This document shows positions 13,316 through 23,451 of a DNA stretch of 64,000 nucleotides, one piece after another. The first letter of the stretch is position 1; each line of letters starts with the position of its first letter. Under the pieces are notes generated by a model. That model did not search any database and was not told where the DNA came from. It saw only the letters and a program-made list of their open reading frames with translations. Origin of the DNA: Eutrigla gurnardus. Lineage: Eukaryota; Chordata; Actinopteri; Perciformes; Triglidae. The position numbers were made by a program, and so were the translations under genes. The DNA is taken from the NCBI GenBank assembly GCA_963514095.1, contig OY741264.1, positions 29,419,598-29,483,597 on the forward strand, given 5' to 3'.

Positions 13316-16300
13316 TGTGCGTTTGTTGTCGAGCATCAAAAGAAGGAAATTGATGGCCTGATATCTTGTTGCATTAACTTTTTGAAATTGTTCTTCCTCC
13401 AGAGGAGGGAATTGAGTGAAAATGGTTGAGAGCCGCTGCTATGGAGCATGTGGGAGCAGATACAGACAGACGGGCCTGTTTCTCTATCACCACGCAGATG
13501 CACATAGCATAAAACCACTTGATTAGATCCAGGAAAACGAATAATCAAGCAGCCGGCTGGACTTAAATGAGCAGGCGGCTGTTTTGGCGCTTATAGACAG
13601 CTCGGCACGTGTCCGACCCTTATCTGTCTGATTAAAGTCACCTTCAGCGGGACTCTGAACTCCCCGCTCGCTCCGTAATTGTAAAGGAAAGCGCTACACT
13701 TCTAATGAAGTCTGAAATGGAGACGCTGCTAAAACACGCAGCTGCATACAAATACGGGCGTGCGAATGCTGCATGCAGGAGTTCAGCGTCGTCATGTTGG
13801 ATATTCTGAAGCCAATGCAGGTTTTGTACACGAGAGTCATTTTGGCAGTAATTACACTGTGCCCTTCAGTCGCCCGGGAGAATGGCAGCTCAGATGTAAA
13901 ATGAGAGAGTCAGTGAGAGAGAGAGTGTGTGTGCCTGAGATCATGAGGAGTCCTCTGGAGTCACGGCAGTCAGTAACTCTACAGCCAACAACAGGTTCAC
14001 TGTCAAACCCGCTTCACATCACTGTCCGTGTGGGATCAGCCCGGGAAGCATGATCTGTGTGTGTGTGTGAAGTCGGAAAGACTTAATACACTCACCCAGT
14101 TGTTCTTGATTTCAGCCTCTGGAAAGATTGTCTGTGCAGATGTTTACGAGACATAAGTTATGGTAGATCACAATAAAACACAATAAGTTGATTGTGGTGA
14201 ATTTCAGAAGTGACTTGAAAAATACAGGCCCAAAAAAAAAACCTTTTAAAAATGCATTTATCCTATAAAGAATTGCAGTTATGGAGAGCATAATGTCACT
14301 TATTACTTCTTTCACTGCAAAAACACTCATTTAACCGTCAGATTAAAGAGAAACAAAGTTCCACGTTGGAAACAACAAAGGTTATCTTACACCAAAAACA
14401 TGAGCATGTTCACATGTGTTAGCATGTTATATTTGTATACATAGCAGTGCAGGCAAGAGGGTTTTAAGTCCCCCACATCAGATGTTTAAGCCTCCTGATG
14501 ATTCATCACGTTATCGTCCACTAACTGTATTTTCTTCTCTGCCGTTTCCAGTACTTTGTCCTGCTGATGTGCATCTTCCTCCTGGAGATCCTGGCCGGCG
14601 TCCTGGCTTATATCTACTACCAGCAGGTAACCCAAAACAAAAAGGTTTCACAATGCACCCTGGGATTTTACTGTATGTCAGGGTGAATGTGTGGAATGAG
14701 TGAGGAGAAGCTGACAGAAGTGAGGATTTAGGGACTTTCTCACTAACGCTAAGAGAGCTTGAAGTGAGCTGTGTTCACTCTGAATAGCAAGACACACATC
14801 GGCTGGTTTACTACAGCGGTATGAACCCAAAACGAACTTGTGTGATTTAATTGCAATAAAGAGATAAAAAAATATGCTGAAATAACTACATAATGACGAC
14901 AATGTGTAAAAAGTGTGTAAACCACAAAATGCACTAAATGCACAAGCAAGTGAATAACATCTTGATGTGGAAACTAAACTCTTTCCCTCCACCTTACTAT
15001 GGTTATTATGTCCTCCTTTACAAATCCACCTCTAGTCATATTAACCAGACATTGCTCTCCAGCGTCCCTCCCGCCCCCGGTGGCTTGTAGCTCAACAACA
15101 GGACTTCTCTCAGTCTAGAGGTGCTTTCATTATGACTGCCTCAATTAATAAAACACAAGTCGTCTGAGCTCCGAGGCCCTCTGCTGCTTCCTGAAGCTCT
15201 CGCACTTCTACTTGCTTCAAAAGATTGTTACAAAAACATCTCTTCATCTTCGTCATCGCCCTCTGTTCTTCTTCTCTCCTTGTTATTCCTCATTTGTCTC
15301 TCTGATAAACACTCGGGAGTACAGCACGTTTGCTTTTCACTTCAAGATGCCGTTCCGAATGACTCGGCTGTAGCTGTTTAGACCTGCAGACGTGAACACA
15401 TCGTGCATTTTCTTTTTACAGATTATCTGTCCGCCTGCTCCTTTCACGGGAACTAATAACTCAGGAATGCCTTTAGCGAATGTCTACGAGTTTTGGCACA
15501 AACATCCGACGCATCCCCTGCTTTATGGTCTATTTTGACAAATACGTTTTCGACCATAACTCAAGACTTCATATGCGAATGATGACATTTAACACAAACA
15601 TCTTATAGGCTAAAACGATGAAGTGATGACATTTTTTACTGCCATGGATGTAAACTGCCACTTGACTCTAGTTTTTCTATTTTATGGCTGCTGATTTCAG
15701 CATTTAATAGTTTTCTCTCTGTATAGCTTTTTATTCTTTTTGCCTTCATATCATCAACCATGTAGTTTGTTTATGGTAAACAGAATTATTCTCTCCAGTA
15801 TTCAGTAGAACATATACTCATTAACAAACATTTTAAATATGTATAACACCAGCCATGAAGAAGTGATTGCCTTCAGGTCGCACCATTGACAAAACAGCAG
15901 ATGTCATTACCCTCTTTACCTGTAGATGGCGCACATTTACACCTCAACATCTGCAGCTGTGAACTGCTTCTACGTATTGAGCCATTTTGAATCCTGAATT
16001 GCCCGTTTTCACCTCCTTTTTGCCGCAGCGTTTCCCCCAAACTGTCAACAGGTCAAAATAAAATCCCTCCTCGTCCTTTTTTCCTCTTCACCTCCTGTTT
16101 CTCATCTCTCCCTCCCTCCCTCCCCTCTCTTCATCATTCACTCCCATGATATCTCCTTCACGCTTTGATTTACAGTGGTTTCCCAGCTGGCTTGTTGCCA
16201 TAGAAACTGAGCCCCCCCAGACCTCTCCCCGCTCCTCCTGTAAGCGTTTTTTCTGCCGCCGGTCTAGAGAACAAAAACACCCACTTCCTCTCTGCCGCCA

Positions 16301-18157
16301 CCCCGTCTTCGTCCTCATCTGCTCCTCTGTTGTTAGAACCTGCCGTCCACAACATTTATAATTATCCTTCAGTGGCTGAGTCGACAATCACAGCTCATTT
16401 CATCTACTAGTCATGCTCTGTGTATAGATATATACTGTCTGTGTGTCTGAACAGCTGAATGAGGAGCTGAAGCAGAACCTGAGAGAGACCATGACCCAGA
16501 AGTATCACCAGGGCACCCATGAGCACATCACCAGGGCGGTGGACAAGCTGCAGCAGGAGGTAAGCGTGTGCACAGCAGGGTCCACGTCACTTTGTAAGAG
16601 TGACCCCCCCCTTTGACCCCAAGAAAGTGGATGTGCGTAGCTGGTCATTTACCCATCCGATTTAGAAGTGAAGCAGAGCGTCTGAGAAAAAGGTCACATG
16701 GACTCTGCACGTGGCCCGTTGATTGGACGGCGTTTTGGTAACCTATCATCCCAGCAGATTAGAGATTTCAGTGATGAGGGCGAGTCAAACAAATCCGATT
16801 CCAGTCCTTCTGTCTTCAGCTAAGCGTGATGGACTTGTCTGCACCCTGTGCTGTACTTCACCCTCCTGTAGCAGAGAAATGTCAGCAGCAGCCGAGACTT
16901 CAGCCGCGTTGGTTTTTTAATGCTTTACTTTTCAAAGTATGGGAAGCCCCGGGCTGCAAGACGTCAGCATTTATTCTTTGTTCTTTCTCCTAAACCTATT
17001 CTAAAAATCTATTTGGACTTCTCACAGTCACATAAAGTCCACCTACCAGCTCATTGAATCTCACTAATTAAAAATGTTAAATCTCCTTTTGTTTAAGTGG
17101 TGCACAAAAAAAACAAACTGTATAAATGGCTTTTGTTTTTAGAGTCCAACTGTGAGTTGGACTGTTTTATAATTGGGAGTAGTTACCAGTCAGAGACTCC
17201 AGGAGGTTTAATACTCTGGAGAAATAGTCCTGTACTAGGTTAGCTGTGGACAGAGATTCCACTCTTTATGCTAAGCTAAGCTAAGTCGCTGTAGCTTATA
17301 TGTAAGAAAACAAATAATCACATCAGACTTTTTTTCCCTTGTCTTTGCCTTTGTGAAATGCAGAAATCAATGTCTTTTCATACTTCTTTGCTGCCTTCAA
17401 AATCCCCCCCTCCCCTCTAAAGATAGAAAATGTGTCTTCCTCCGTCTCCCCTCAGTTCAAGTGCTGTGGCAGCAACAGTTCATCAGACTGGGCCGAGAGC
17501 GTCTGGATCCGCTCCAGAGAAGCAAACGGGAGGATGGTGCCTGACAGCTGCTGCAAGACTCCCACCGAGCATTGCGGCCGCAGGGACCATCCATCCAACA
17601 TCTACAAGGTGGAGGTGAGAGGATGAAGGGTGCCGGGGCTGTCAGGGGGAGAGGGGGAGGGCTTTCCTTGTGGGTGGCTTGATCACGATTTCTGACAGGG
17701 CTGGGCACCAGTTTCAACCATTTTCTTCATCGGCCCATGTTATCAGGTTCTTCAAATATGCGTAAATATAATATGTAACTCCCGTTTTGGCTGTGGGAGA
17801 CAGAGAAGAGCTGCCGTATCTGAACCGTATCCATGACGTTTGTTTGCTGTGAGACTCCCCGACACAAAGGCACTGTTTGCTCTTCATTCAGGGCGGCTGC
17901 ATCACCAAACTGGAGAAATTCATCCTGGACCATCTGAAGATCATCGGCGCGGTGGGCGTCGGGATCGCTTGTGTACAGGTGAGCGAAGGCGTCCGCTCTT
18001 TCAACACGAACAGAACGGAGATTAAATAAAATGTATTTCCGTGGAGGGATTCCTGCTGAATCGTGTGTTTTCCTTTCCCGGCTATCCAAACCCCCAGGTC
18101 ATAGGGATGGTGTTTACATGCTGCCTATACCGAAGTCTAAAGGCAGAGCCGTATTAA
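5242..18157 (+). CDS. cd151: CD151 antigen (tetraspanin-24), complete coding region in seven exons
   Basis: Joining 5242-5325, 9166-9357, 14552-14626, 16455-16559, 17456-17614, 17892-17978 and 18098-18157 gives 253 codons and a TAA stop, the length of human CD151. All junctions are GT-AG and phase 0. CD151 is a plasma-membrane tetraspanin that binds laminin-binding integrins (alpha3beta1, alpha6beta1, alpha6beta4) and organises them in membrane microdomains, hemidesmosomes and basement-membrane contacts. Visible features by residue are: TM1 about 19-39, small loop 40-57, TM2 58-78, TM3 92-112, large loop 113-221 and TM4 222-242. Palmitoylation-type cysteines are 11, 15, 79, 80, 242 and 243. 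The CCG motif is 155-157, the sequon is Asn159-Ser-Ser, loop cysteines are 184, 185, 192 and 208, and YRSL is 245-248. Residue 194 is Arg where human has Gln in QRD. Tspan11 is the nearest alternative, but the N-terminus and the Cys79-Cys80 pair favour CD151. Teleosts also have a cd151-like paralogue, which I cannot exclude. Confidence 0.95.
7097..7130 (+). repeat. (AT)n(AC)n microsatellite
   Basis: About 11 AT units are followed by four AC units, inside or beside repeat family C. Confidence 0.95.
7126..7255 (+). repeat. Repeat family C, copy 1 (plus orientation)
   Basis: ACATACGCAGAGATA, GTGAATATGCAGTGGGAGGA and GTTTCGCTCAGCTAATCAAC occur in this order. The reverse complement of 29484-29595 shows the same blocks. 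The second copy lies inside the 973-bp inverted-repeat element at 28897-29869. Confidence 0.7.
8640..8900. repeat. Dispersed teleost repeat body, same type as 2776-3015
   Basis: It has the block order TTTATTGATTATTTCTGTCC, TCTATAAAAGTCTATAAACT and, near the end, GAGAAGCTGAAACCAGAGAA, which I recall from the TAGGGCTGCAAC hAT-like family. Terminal repeats are not recognisable. Confidence 0.5.
9166..9357 (+). CDS. cd151: cd151 coding exon 2 (residues 29-92)
   Basis: The acceptor is CTCTCTCAG|TTG and the donor GTG|GTAAGA; the exon is 192 bases, phase 0 at both ends. It encodes the rest of TM1 (LAGGVVMAVGVW), the small extracellular loop (TLVEKSDYISLLSSKTYAAS), TM2 and the inner loop GCCATFKEQRRLLRV. 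Cys79-Cys80 are juxtamembrane cysteines that are palmitoylated in mammalian CD151. Most of the segment reads as a conserved CD151. Confidence 0.95.
11641..11755 (+). repeat. Repeat family D, copy 1
   Basis: The block GAATCACAGGGAAGGAATGA followed by ACTTGTC, then AAAGAGGGCAAACATAAGG, matches 13158-13277 in the same order and orientation, 1.5 kb away in the same intron. Confidence 0.75.
13111..13141 (+). repeat. (GT)n microsatellite
   Basis: A GT run with one TCTG interruption in cd151 intron 3. Confidence 0.95.
13158..13277 (+). repeat. Repeat family D, copy 2
   Basis: This is a diverged second copy of 11641-11755 (GAATCACAGAGAAGGAATGA and ACTTGTC, then AAAGATGGAGAACATAATGG). It is flanked on both sides by TG microsatellites. 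Confidence 0.75.
13279..13319 (+). repeat. (GT)n microsatellite
   Basis: A GT run with interruptions at both ends (GCGT, GTTT) directly follows repeat family D copy 2. Confidence 0.95.
14317..14379 (+). repeat. Repeat family E, copy 1
   Basis: The stretch beginning GCAAAAACACTCATTTAACC and continuing GTCAGATTAAAGAGAAACAA matches 23388-23451 with only a few differences over about 60 bases. Confidence 0.8.
14552..14626 (+). CDS. cd151: cd151 coding exon 3 (residues 93-117)
   Basis: The 75-base exon lies between acceptor CCGTTTCCAG and donor CAG|GTAACC. It encodes YFVLLMCIFLLEILAGVLAY and then IYYQQ: TM3 with its buried glutamate (Glu104), a conserved tetraspanin feature, and the first residues of the large extracellular loop. 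Both ends are phase 0. Confidence 0.94.
14627..16454 (+). other. cd151 intron 4
   Basis: This 1.83-kb intron shows no coding exon and no obvious transposon. The only marked feature is a pyrimidine-rich stretch near 16079-16134 (TCTCCCTCCCTCCCTCCCCT). Confidence 0.7.
16455..16559 (+). CDS. cd151: cd151 coding exon 4 (residues 118-152)
   Basis: The 105-base exon follows GTCTGAACAG and ends at GAG|GTAAGC. It encodes the first, charged helices of the large extracellular loop, starting LNEELKQNLRETMTQKYHQG and ending KLQQE. This part of the fold forms the constant region that supports dimer contacts in tetraspanins. The acceptor has a weak polypyrimidine tract (TGTCTGTGTGTCTGAACAG), but frame continuity and homology fix the boundary. 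Confidence 0.94.
16560..17455 (+). other. cd151 intron 5
   Basis: This 0.9-kb intron (GTAAGC to CCCTCAG) has no recognisable gene or repeat, apart from a short CTAAGCTAAGCTAAG tandem near 17272-17285. Confidence 0.7.
17456..17614 (+). CDS. cd151: cd151 coding exon 5 (residues 153-205), variable part of the large loop
   Basis: The 159-base exon runs from CCCCTCAG|TTC to GAG|GTGAGA. It contains the tetraspanin CCG signature (155-157), the Asn159 sequon, PDSCCK (181-186) and Cys192, which with Cys208 in the next exon completes the disulfide set. Residues 194-196 are Arg-Arg-Asp, where human CD151 has the integrin-contact triplet Gln-Arg-Asp. Human and fish loops are the same length, so residue numbering coincides. 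Confidence 0.95.
17892..17978 (+). CDS. cd151: cd151 coding exon 6 (residues 206-234)
   Basis: The 87-base exon lies between TTCATTCAG and CAG|GTGAGC. It encodes GGCITKLEKFILDHLKIIGA and VGVGIACVQ: the last loop cysteine (208), the closing helix of the large extracellular loop and the first half of TM4. The preceding intron is only 277 bases and the following one 119, much shorter than the 1.8-5.2 kb introns upstream. Confidence 0.95.
18098..18157 (+). CDS. cd151: cd151 last coding exon (residues 235-253 and stop)
   Basis: After acceptor AACCCCCAG the exon encodes VIGMVFTCCLYRSLKAEPY and a TAA stop at 18155-18157. Cys242-Cys243 match human palmitoylation sites, and Tyr245-Arg-Ser-Leu is the YxxPhi endocytic motif of CD151. 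The tail is the normal short length, ending in tyrosine as in human CD151. Confidence 0.95.
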   Translation, partial: VIGMVFTCCLYRSLKAEPY

Positions 18158-18430
18158 GAGGAGCAGCAGAAGAAGAAGAGAAATGTGTTGGTGAAGGAGG
18201 TAACTTCATCACCGCACGCCATACCCAAATAGCCCGTAGGTTCTTTTTCTTTGCCTTGCACCGAGGGGAAGGGAAATTTGGCAAGGGATCAGGTTGCACA
18301 TCTGAGGATCTCATTTTGGAAACAAAAAGGTAGAAAAACACTGCAAGGTTTTCTTCAAGTAATTAAGCACTCAAGCTGCAGCCTCAGCTCCATCTCCGAG
18401 ATCACAGCACTGCGAGAAAACAAAAACTAA

Positions 18431-18436
18431 AATAAA
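18431..18436 (+). terminator. Possible proximal poly(A) signal of cd151
   Basis: An AATAAA lies 274 bases after the stop codon. The next 40 bases are not clearly GT-rich, so it is the weaker of two candidates. Confidence 0.3.
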
Positions 18437-19325
18437 GCCTCAGAGAGAAACTGATGGGGAATTTTAATACCGATTGTGTAAATTAGAGTAGGACAGCCTC
18501 CTTGGGAGTAAAACATTGCAGGAGTTTTTTTCCACTCCGGTTCCCTCGGTGTACATTTGTTTGCCGGCCAGGTGCTTTGCGCCCGAGAGTGCCGTAAAAA
18601 GAGCAGCCGAGTGAAACTGGCACTTTGCAGAAAATGTTAATCCTGATGGCGGCAGCTTCCCCGTCCCAGCAGCAGCAGTGGCGGCGGGTTTAACAAGCCG
18701 CCACCACTGGGGCCCTCTTCAACTGCAGCGGCAACTCTGTTTCCATGTTAACTAGCCAGTCACACATTTTAAATATATGTTCCATAGTGGCCTTTTAAAC
18801 TCTTGAACTGTTTTTTATATTTTGTAAATGATTGTTTTCAGCACTCCAGGTGTTTTCTTTTGAGCTATAATTCTCGCCTAATGTGTTCGCGATCGTGTTT
18901 TTAATCAACGCTGGACGCCTTAAAGTCCCCGGAGAAGGGCGCGGTATCTGCAGAGTGCCGTTTGACACGGCGACTCCTCGCGTTAATAATAATATACAGG
19001 CAGCGCCACTAATACGGCTCATAAGAAAGTGCCCCGTGTTTGCTTCTTTTTTATACAAAGGATTTATCCACTGATGCCAAAGTTTTCAACTGTAACTTTG
19101 TGTGAGGACCTACTGTAACTCTTCCAGCCTTATTCGCAGACCTACTGATGTCTTTCTTTTCATGAATGAAGATTTTTTTTGTTTACTTTTCTATAAACCA
19201 TGAATTTATTATTGTATTTAACAAACGCATAGGTAGGATCACTGTTGGCAACGCCTCAAAAGATGACACTAAATCAACCTGCTGTATTTCTGCCTCTGTG
19301 ATAGTCCAGGAATGATTTGAGTTTG

Positions 19326-19331
19326 AATAAA
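19326..19331 (+). terminator. Likely distal poly(A) signal of cd151
   Basis: AATAAA is followed about 20-45 bases later by a GT-rich stretch (TGCCTGCTGTGTTTGCTTTC), the arrangement expected for cleavage near 19345. Confidence 0.55.
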
Positions 19332-19951
19332 CATTCATCAACTATACACTTAGTGCCTGCTGTGTTTGCTTTCTCGGCGCCATTGTAATTCATTGTGACA
19401 GATCATGTTTAAAAAATGTTTTTAAAAAACGCCGACTGACAAATAAGCCAAATATTTAAATAACTTCCCTGCACAATGCTGAGCGGCGTCCTTCACCTCA
19501 CAGCGCTCCGGGGTCACGTCATCCACAAAACTGCACAAAAAAAGAGCATTATTGTGTAAAAGACAGAACCACGTGGCCCGTAACCACTGGTCCTTACACA
19601 ATTGGCACCAGCTTACAGGTGCATTAGTGTATTAACCCAAAGTCAATTCCCCTAATGTTACTGTACTGTGGCGACGGTGGGATGCCAGCCATATTCCTGA
19701 CAGCTGCTGCTGAAGTGTATCACCTATACCGCCACGGCTATAAGATCCGTGATGGCAGTTATTCTGCTGGCAGCGCGTCTGACCCGGCCGTGACTGTGCA
19801 TCAGTGTCATTACTGCCAGAAGCTGCAGTCACCGCGTGCAAACACAGGGAGGCAGCACCTGCCAGGCTTTTCACCACCACAACACCACACTGATGAAAAC
19901 AGCAGGTGAGACTGTGCAAAACACCCAGAGGCTGTTGAGGATTACCCCCTC

Positions 19952-19953
<2 letters not shown>

Positions 19954-19984
<31 letters not shown>
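19954..19984 (+). repeat. (CA)n microsatellite
   Basis: About 15 CA units. Confidence 0.97.
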
Positions 19985-19986
<2 letters not shown>

Positions 19987-20593
19987 TTTTCTAATTCAGA
20001 ATGGCAGAAAAGCTTTTAATATGGTTTCCAGGGTGGAGGGGAGAAAACGTGCACACGATGACAAACGTCACTTAGATATTGAACTTCATGCCCTCATTTG
20101 TTTGTAAAAAACATTCATCCAAAGATACGCTCCTCAGTGTGTGTACGTAACAAGGCGAAATTAAATGGCAACCGGTCGGCTCGCGGCTACAGACTTCTAA
20201 TTGGTTTCCATCGGGACTGCTAACACTGCAAATGAAGCCCCCCCTCCCTCCCCACCCCGACGTAATCACAGGCGTTAGGTTTATGGGTCGTCCGTCCGTC
20301 TGGGCTGTTCTCAAAAAGGGTTTTGCCACATACGTCCACGTGGACTTAAGGATTTGGGGGGTCAAAGGTCAAGTTCAATGTGACCATCCCATTCTCTTCA
20401 CATTTGGCCCAAATGTCCACCACCTGTACTCCTCGAGGTTGAACTCATTTGAATTTGGGGGTCAAAGGTCACCGTGACCTCATTAAACTCCCACAAATGT
20501 CTGATGGAATGAACTGTCATTTTGGACAGACGTGGATGTAAACGGCAACATGATTTTCTGGCGAGGACGTACAACAGCGATTGGTGATTCTTT

Positions 20594-20768
<175 letters not shown>

Positions 20769-21608
20769 TCGAGCCTTTAATGTTTCCATCGGAGTGAAAG
20801 TAGTTGAGCACATGGCCGTTTAAACGGCGGTCCTTTTCCGAGCAGCAGACATCCGTGGAATGCCGGTCGTCTGCCCTGCTCTTGACACGGCCGCCTGCGT
20901 TCGCCTCGTTGCGTTTTTGACTTTAAAATAGAAATGACATGAAATTATGACGAGCCTCTGAACGACCAGCATGTCCCGGCCAATTGTGCCGTGCCGATGG
21001 AAACGATAAATCTCCGTCCTCGTCCTCGTCCAGGCCTCCCTGTCTGTTGGGATGGTAATAATGCCAGCGCATGACATTTCCAAAATATCTCATCCAATAC
21101 TCGCTTGTCCATTCAACGCATGTGTCGGCCGCTGTAGCTCCACCGCGTGGCCCGTCCAGCAGAGAGGCATGTTGTTTTTCAGAGGGGAGGCCTTCTCCAT
21201 CCACCTTCTGCTTATTATTCCTGGGAGGTGATTTCTGGAACAGGCATTTATTCCCAGGGTCACCCAAAGACGGGGGGGTGGGGACCCAAGGGGAGACAAA
21301 ACCTCCTATATGTGTGTCTAATTTTAGATTTCAGTTGTTAATTTAATCGACTCTAAGGGCATCTCTGATCTGCTGAGATCTGCTGATTTTTGGTTTCACC
21401 GCAGGTCCATTTGTCATGAGCTAAAACGGTTGCTGTCGTCGCCGTGTTCAAGTTGAGGTTAAAGGTTTCATTACGTGGGGTTATGGTTTGGTTTAGGGTT
21501 TCCACCCAAAAAAGGGGGTCAGGACCACCCAAAGAGGTCGTGTTGATGAATCCCAGAGGAAGAAACACAATATTGTCTTCAATATTATCGATTCTGTACA
21601 AACCAAAT

Positions 21609-21732
<124 letters not shown>

Positions 21733-22063
21733 CCTCTGACAAACATGGCTCCAAATAGACGTCGGGTTGTTGTTGTGAGGAGGTCGCGTGTCAACGAGGC
21801 GAGGAACATCCGTGTGCGTTCATGACACCGGCGGAGATCGAGGGTGATTCTGTAGTCAGAATATTTCTCGAGGACTCTGAACTCCTTCTTCTCCTTTTTC
21901 TTTTTTTATCGCCGTGACTTTCAGCGGGCTCCAGGTGAACACAGGAGGTCTGGACCCTGACGGCTTGTATGCATGCTGAACGTCTCTGCCGCAGGCTCAG
22001 ACATCTCGGGTTGTTTCGTATTCATCCGAGGCCTCGTCTGTTTACATTGTCTGTCTGTGTGTT

Positions 22064-22079
22064 GGGGGGGGGGGGGGGG
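22064..22079 (+). repeat. Poly-G run (16 G)
   Basis: A homopolymer G tract following GTCTGTCTGTGTGTT. Confidence 0.9.
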
Positions 22080-22320
22080 TAACCGATGTAATCATCTGTA
22101 GATGGCAGCAACACACTTGGCCCAATCCGTCTCAATGAAAGGGGAAGAAAAAGCCTATTGTCTTAGCAGTCAAGGGGCTGCCAACTGAAATTGAAATTAA
22201 TTGGAATAATCCAGCGTGAAGAGAAGGATCTAGAGAAGTACCTGCACACACGTGTATATAAGGCCGCGTTGCACACATGATGCAGGAATTGATTAATGCA
22301 GAGTAACAGCTTCCCCCACA

Positions 22321-22340
22321 TGATGATGATGATGATGATG
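22321..22340 (+). repeat. (GAT)n microsatellite
   Basis: Six to seven GAT units. Confidence 0.93.
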
Positions 22341-22471
22341 ACTGTTTGTCAGGGATGAGCCTCATTACGCAGCAGACGAAGCCACGTAAAGTGTCAGTTC
22401 CACTCTCCTCTGCTTGGTCAACTGATTACACTTTTACACAGTTATCAACAGGGCTGTTAAGTGCTGACTTC

Positions 22472-22587
<116 letters not shown>

Positions 22588-22807
22588 GAAAAAAAAAGGA
22601 GAATGCTGATTATGTAAGTCATTTACATTTCCACCAATTTGAGAGAGACCGGCTCAGCAGCAAACTGAGAGACTTTGAGCCTCGCTAGCTTTCCAAGCTC
22701 CCCTCAGACTAATACTGAGGAGCTGTGTGAAATAAAACCTCTCGCTGAGCTGCCGCTCTGCGTTTTAAGAGATGTCAATGGTGCATCTGTTGGAGGGGAG
22801 AGGAGAA

Positions 22808-22822
22808 GGGGGGGGGGGGGGG
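22808..22822 (+). repeat. Poly-G run (15 G)
   Basis: A homopolymer G tract in a purine-rich context (GAGAGGAGAAGG upstream, AGGGA downstream). Confidence 0.9.
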
Positions 22823-23140
22823 AGGGACTACCAGGAGGCCCATCAGGGTAAAGCTCCTGTGTGCTGACAAGAGGCCCACATGTGGCTCTTCCATCCCCGT
22901 GCATACAGATAGCGTAGTGGGCTCCAAGCGTACATCCCTGTCACTCACCCGCTCCCCTCAGGCCGGCTGCAGCCCTCCGCTCCCTGGAGCGTAGCGCCTC
23001 AACATCTGGCTCCCCGTCCTCCTCCTCTTCTGGGTCACGTCCCATTCAGGCGGAGGAGTTTCTGAGTCCTCCAAGGTGGTTTGACCAGCTGGCTGTGGAT
23101 CTTCTTCTCTACGGGGGGTTGGACTCTATCTGTTTGGGGA

Positions 23141-23159
23141 GGGGGGGGGGGGGGGGGGG
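23141..23159 (+). repeat. Poly-G run (19 G)
   Basis: A homopolymer G tract directly preceded by TTTGGGGA; the longest of three G runs in 1.1 kb. Confidence 0.9.
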
Positions 23160-23387
23160 TGTTAACTGGGAGTGCGTGTCCCCAGGGACGGCAGCAGAGA
23201 TTTGCAGCTGTAGATGTGGAATCAGATGTGGTACGACAACGCAGACGCGAAAATCCTGATCGTGTTCTCGTCCTCCAAGTGTCCTGAGATCACTTCGGTC
23301 GTGATATGACACTACAAATAAAATGTGATTGGCTTAATTTCTAAATTAGATGGGCAGAGTGGTTTTTACTTGATTTATAACCTGAGA

Positions 23388-23451
23388 GCAAAAACACTCA
23401 TTTAACTGTCAGATTAAAGAGAAACAAAGTTCCCTGTTAGAAAACAACAAT
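23388..23451 (+). repeat. Repeat family E, copy 2
   Basis: A near-identical copy of 14317-14379 in the same orientation, 9 kb downstream and outside cd151. Confidence 0.8.

Larger units (their letters stand above)
9358..14551 (+). other. cd151 intron 3
   Basis: At 5.19 kb this is the longest coding intron (GTAAGA to TTTCCAG). It holds repeat families D and E, two TG tracts and an AATATTGTATCAATATAC-type repeat remnant near 10930-11060. I see no coding exon in it. Confidence 0.7.
18158..19350 (+). other. cd151: cd151 3-prime UTR (extent inferred)
   Basis: From the stop codon to the poly(A) signal at 19326 there is about 1.2 kb with no recognisable coding exon and no obvious transposon. It contains a CAG-rich stretch near 18668-18680 and AT-rich blocks. 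The end is placed about 15-25 bases after the 19326 signal. An earlier AATAAA at 18431 would give a UTR of about 0.3 kb. Confidence 0.55.
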
